From Capilliphycus salinus (GTDB taxonomy: Bacteria > Cyanobacteriota > Cyanobacteriia > Cyanobacteriales > Microcoleaceae): a DNA stretch of 64,000 bases. The notes under the pieces were generated by a model that saw nothing but the letters and a program-made list of their open reading frames with translations, was not told the DNA's origin and ran no database searches. Numbering within the stretch: the stretch's first letter is position 1; each line of letters starts with the position of its first letter. The stretch covers positions 558,001 through 622,000 of the forward strand of contig NZ_CP178543.1 of the NCBI RefSeq assembly GCF_047276495.1, read 5' to 3'. Shown one piece after another: positions 63,041-64,000 of this stretch. A program made the translations under genes and the position numbers.

Positions 63041-63810
63041 ACTCTTCTTCTCCAGACTCTTTATTTTTAGGTTTTTCATGTTTTTTAACCTTATCTTAAA
63101 TTTATAGTTAACATCACTATTCTTAATCCTTCTATGGATAGAACAATTCCTCCACCTTTAGATAGAAAAGAAATTTGATATTTTTGGGTTAATAAAAACA
63201 CTCGGGGAAACCGAAAACACCGAAACCGTAGAATGTCCTAAGCTTTAATTGGAGTAAAATCAAGTCTTTTATATTTGTTTGCTGCATTTTACTAAAATTT
63301 TACTAAAAAGGAAAAATTTTCTCTGATTTAACTTTTTTAGATTTTTTTTCTTCTGGGAGAGGAGTAGATTTTGACAGCAGTACATGACTAGAGTTGTGCC
63401 AACTGTAAACCACCAAACGGTTGTTTTTGATGGGTTCGGTGAGTGAGTTCGATTAAAAACCCGGTTTATATTGAGAAACGGGGTTTTTAACCATCCTATT
63501 CGATCTCCAGGGGAACCGAAGGCCAACAGTCTGACCCGGGAGTGAGAATCTGCGATCGCGTTTCGGAAGGCGGAATGGCTTGACAAGCCGGGTGTTAACC
63601 CACAGATCCCGAGGAAAACAAGAACATTCGTCACCTCCGTTATGTGATCCCCCTCACTTTTTGATTACTTTCCCCTTACCTCCAGACCGAGATCACTTTG
63701 GAACACATCACTTTGTTCTTACTGACAGGGACTCTGATTCTGCCGTACCTTAAAGAGTATCGCAAAGCCAAATAACTCCTTGCTCTGACATCACCACGAG
63801 GTAAACAAAC
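63041..63810. other. Long gene-poor intergenic region
   Basis: 770 bases. Contains an AAAACCCGG ... ACGGGGTTTTT hairpin (about 63456-63491), AT-rich promoter-like DNA, and a short open stretch TTG 63698 to TAA 63775 that would give a 25-aa hydrophobic peptide (LEHITLFLLTGTLILPYLKEY). That peptide is only a possibility. A 121-codon minus-strand frame here is not credible. Confidence 0.5.
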
Positions 63811-64000
63811 ATGAAAAGCACCATCAAAGCATTCGTCGCATCGGCCATCATTACCGCAGGATTAGTCGGTACCATTTCTCAAGTAGAAGCCAAGCCTTCT
63901 AATACTTATGTAAGAGATCGGGTCGTTTTTGAAGTTGTAGAAATCAACGCCGAAAAAAACGAATATGGTACCGTTCCTATGGTGGTTCGTGAAACCTATG
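63811..64000 (+). CDS. Exported protein, partial (cut by window end)
   Basis: The first 63 codons of a gene running off the window. ATG 63811 follows CGAGG by about nine bases. MKSTIKAFVASAIITAGLVGTISQVEA is a signal peptide, and the start of the mature chain (KPSNTYVRDRVVFEVVEINAEKNEYGT) is mixed and charged. No domain can be named from this length. Confidence 0.8.
   Translation, partial: MKSTIKAFVASAIITAGLVGTISQVEAKPSNTYVRDRVVFEVVEINAEKNEYGTVPMVVRETY

Noticed and set aside
63269..63634. 121-codon minus frame
   Set aside because: Lies over AT-rich DNA and a repeat hairpin; composition and lack of a start signal argue against a gene.
63698..63775. 25-residue hydrophobic peptide (possible photosystem-type small subunit)
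   Set aside because: Does not match any small photosystem or cytochrome subunit I know, and it begins with TTG without a ribosome site.
1..64000. tRNA or rRNA genes
   Set aside because: Scanning intergenic DNA for T-loop-like GGTTCRA patterns gave only matches inside genes; no cloverleaf found.

Overview
The window looks like chromosomal DNA of a filamentous, non-marine-picoplankton cyanobacterium, most likely of the Oscillatoriales type (inference). Direct support: many GCGATCGC (HIP1) octamers, heptameric tandem repeats of the kind known from filamentous cyanobacteria, and cyanobacterial marker genes (RpaA, an RpaB/Ycf27-type regulator, the thylakoid thioredoxin TxlA, the ketolase CrtO, and the NDH-like/SelD fusion). 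I see no rRNA, tRNA or CRISPR array.

Layout. 0-12 kb: recA, an Uma2 nuclease-like gene, a two-domain multicopper oxidase, a Gly-Glu repeat lipoprotein, a PKHD hydroxylase, VanZ, polA and a dnaK that is split by a one-base frameshift. 12-20 kb: cobU, a membrane/coiled-coil protein, an operon of two FHA proteins (one fused to a flavoprotein, also frameshifted), an RmlD-like SDR, an LprI-like protein and a frameshifted MFS exporter. 20-33.6 kb: the most unusual block. It holds a GT4 glycosyltransferase, two fatty acyl-AMP ligases, two tandem Asp/Asn beta-hydroxylase-like enzymes, a Rieske oxygenase, a stand-alone acyl carrier protein, an alpha-oxoamine synthase and a B12-dependent radical SAM enzyme. 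Together these could load a fatty acid onto the carrier protein, condense it with an amino acid to an aminoketone, then hydroxylate, methylate and perhaps glycosylate it: a sphingoid-like or amino-lipid pathway. I do not recognise the product.

33.6-46.7 kb: an SMP-30-like lipoprotein, the SelD fusion, an RHH protein, the RpaB-type regulator, a SIS-domain enzyme, small membrane proteins, then a run of redox and signalling genes (XRE and cyclic-nucleotide-binding proteins, thioredoxin-TPR, MsrA, TxlA, RpaA) with a candidate small RNA beside txlA. 46.7-64 kb: a decayed TnpB end, an ArsR regulator, Bax-inhibitor-1 family protein, cupin, a repeat-rich secreted protein, an SDR, a solo TnpB insertion, MAPEG, crtO, an Ap4A phosphorylase-like enzyme, dusA, a molbindin, a HAL2-type nucleotidase, CpdA, class I aldolase and two secreted small proteins, the last cut by the window edge.

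Intergenic DNA is rich in dispersed repeats: a MITE-like family with a GTAGGGGCGGGTT / AACCCGCCCCTAC core, CCCGGTTT-AAACCGGG hairpins, heptamer arrays, and a 256-bp tandem duplication. Three genes between 11.1 and 19.9 kb each carry one extra base in a G4/C4 tract. This is either a systematic sequence error or real decay, and it should be settled before those genes are called broken.
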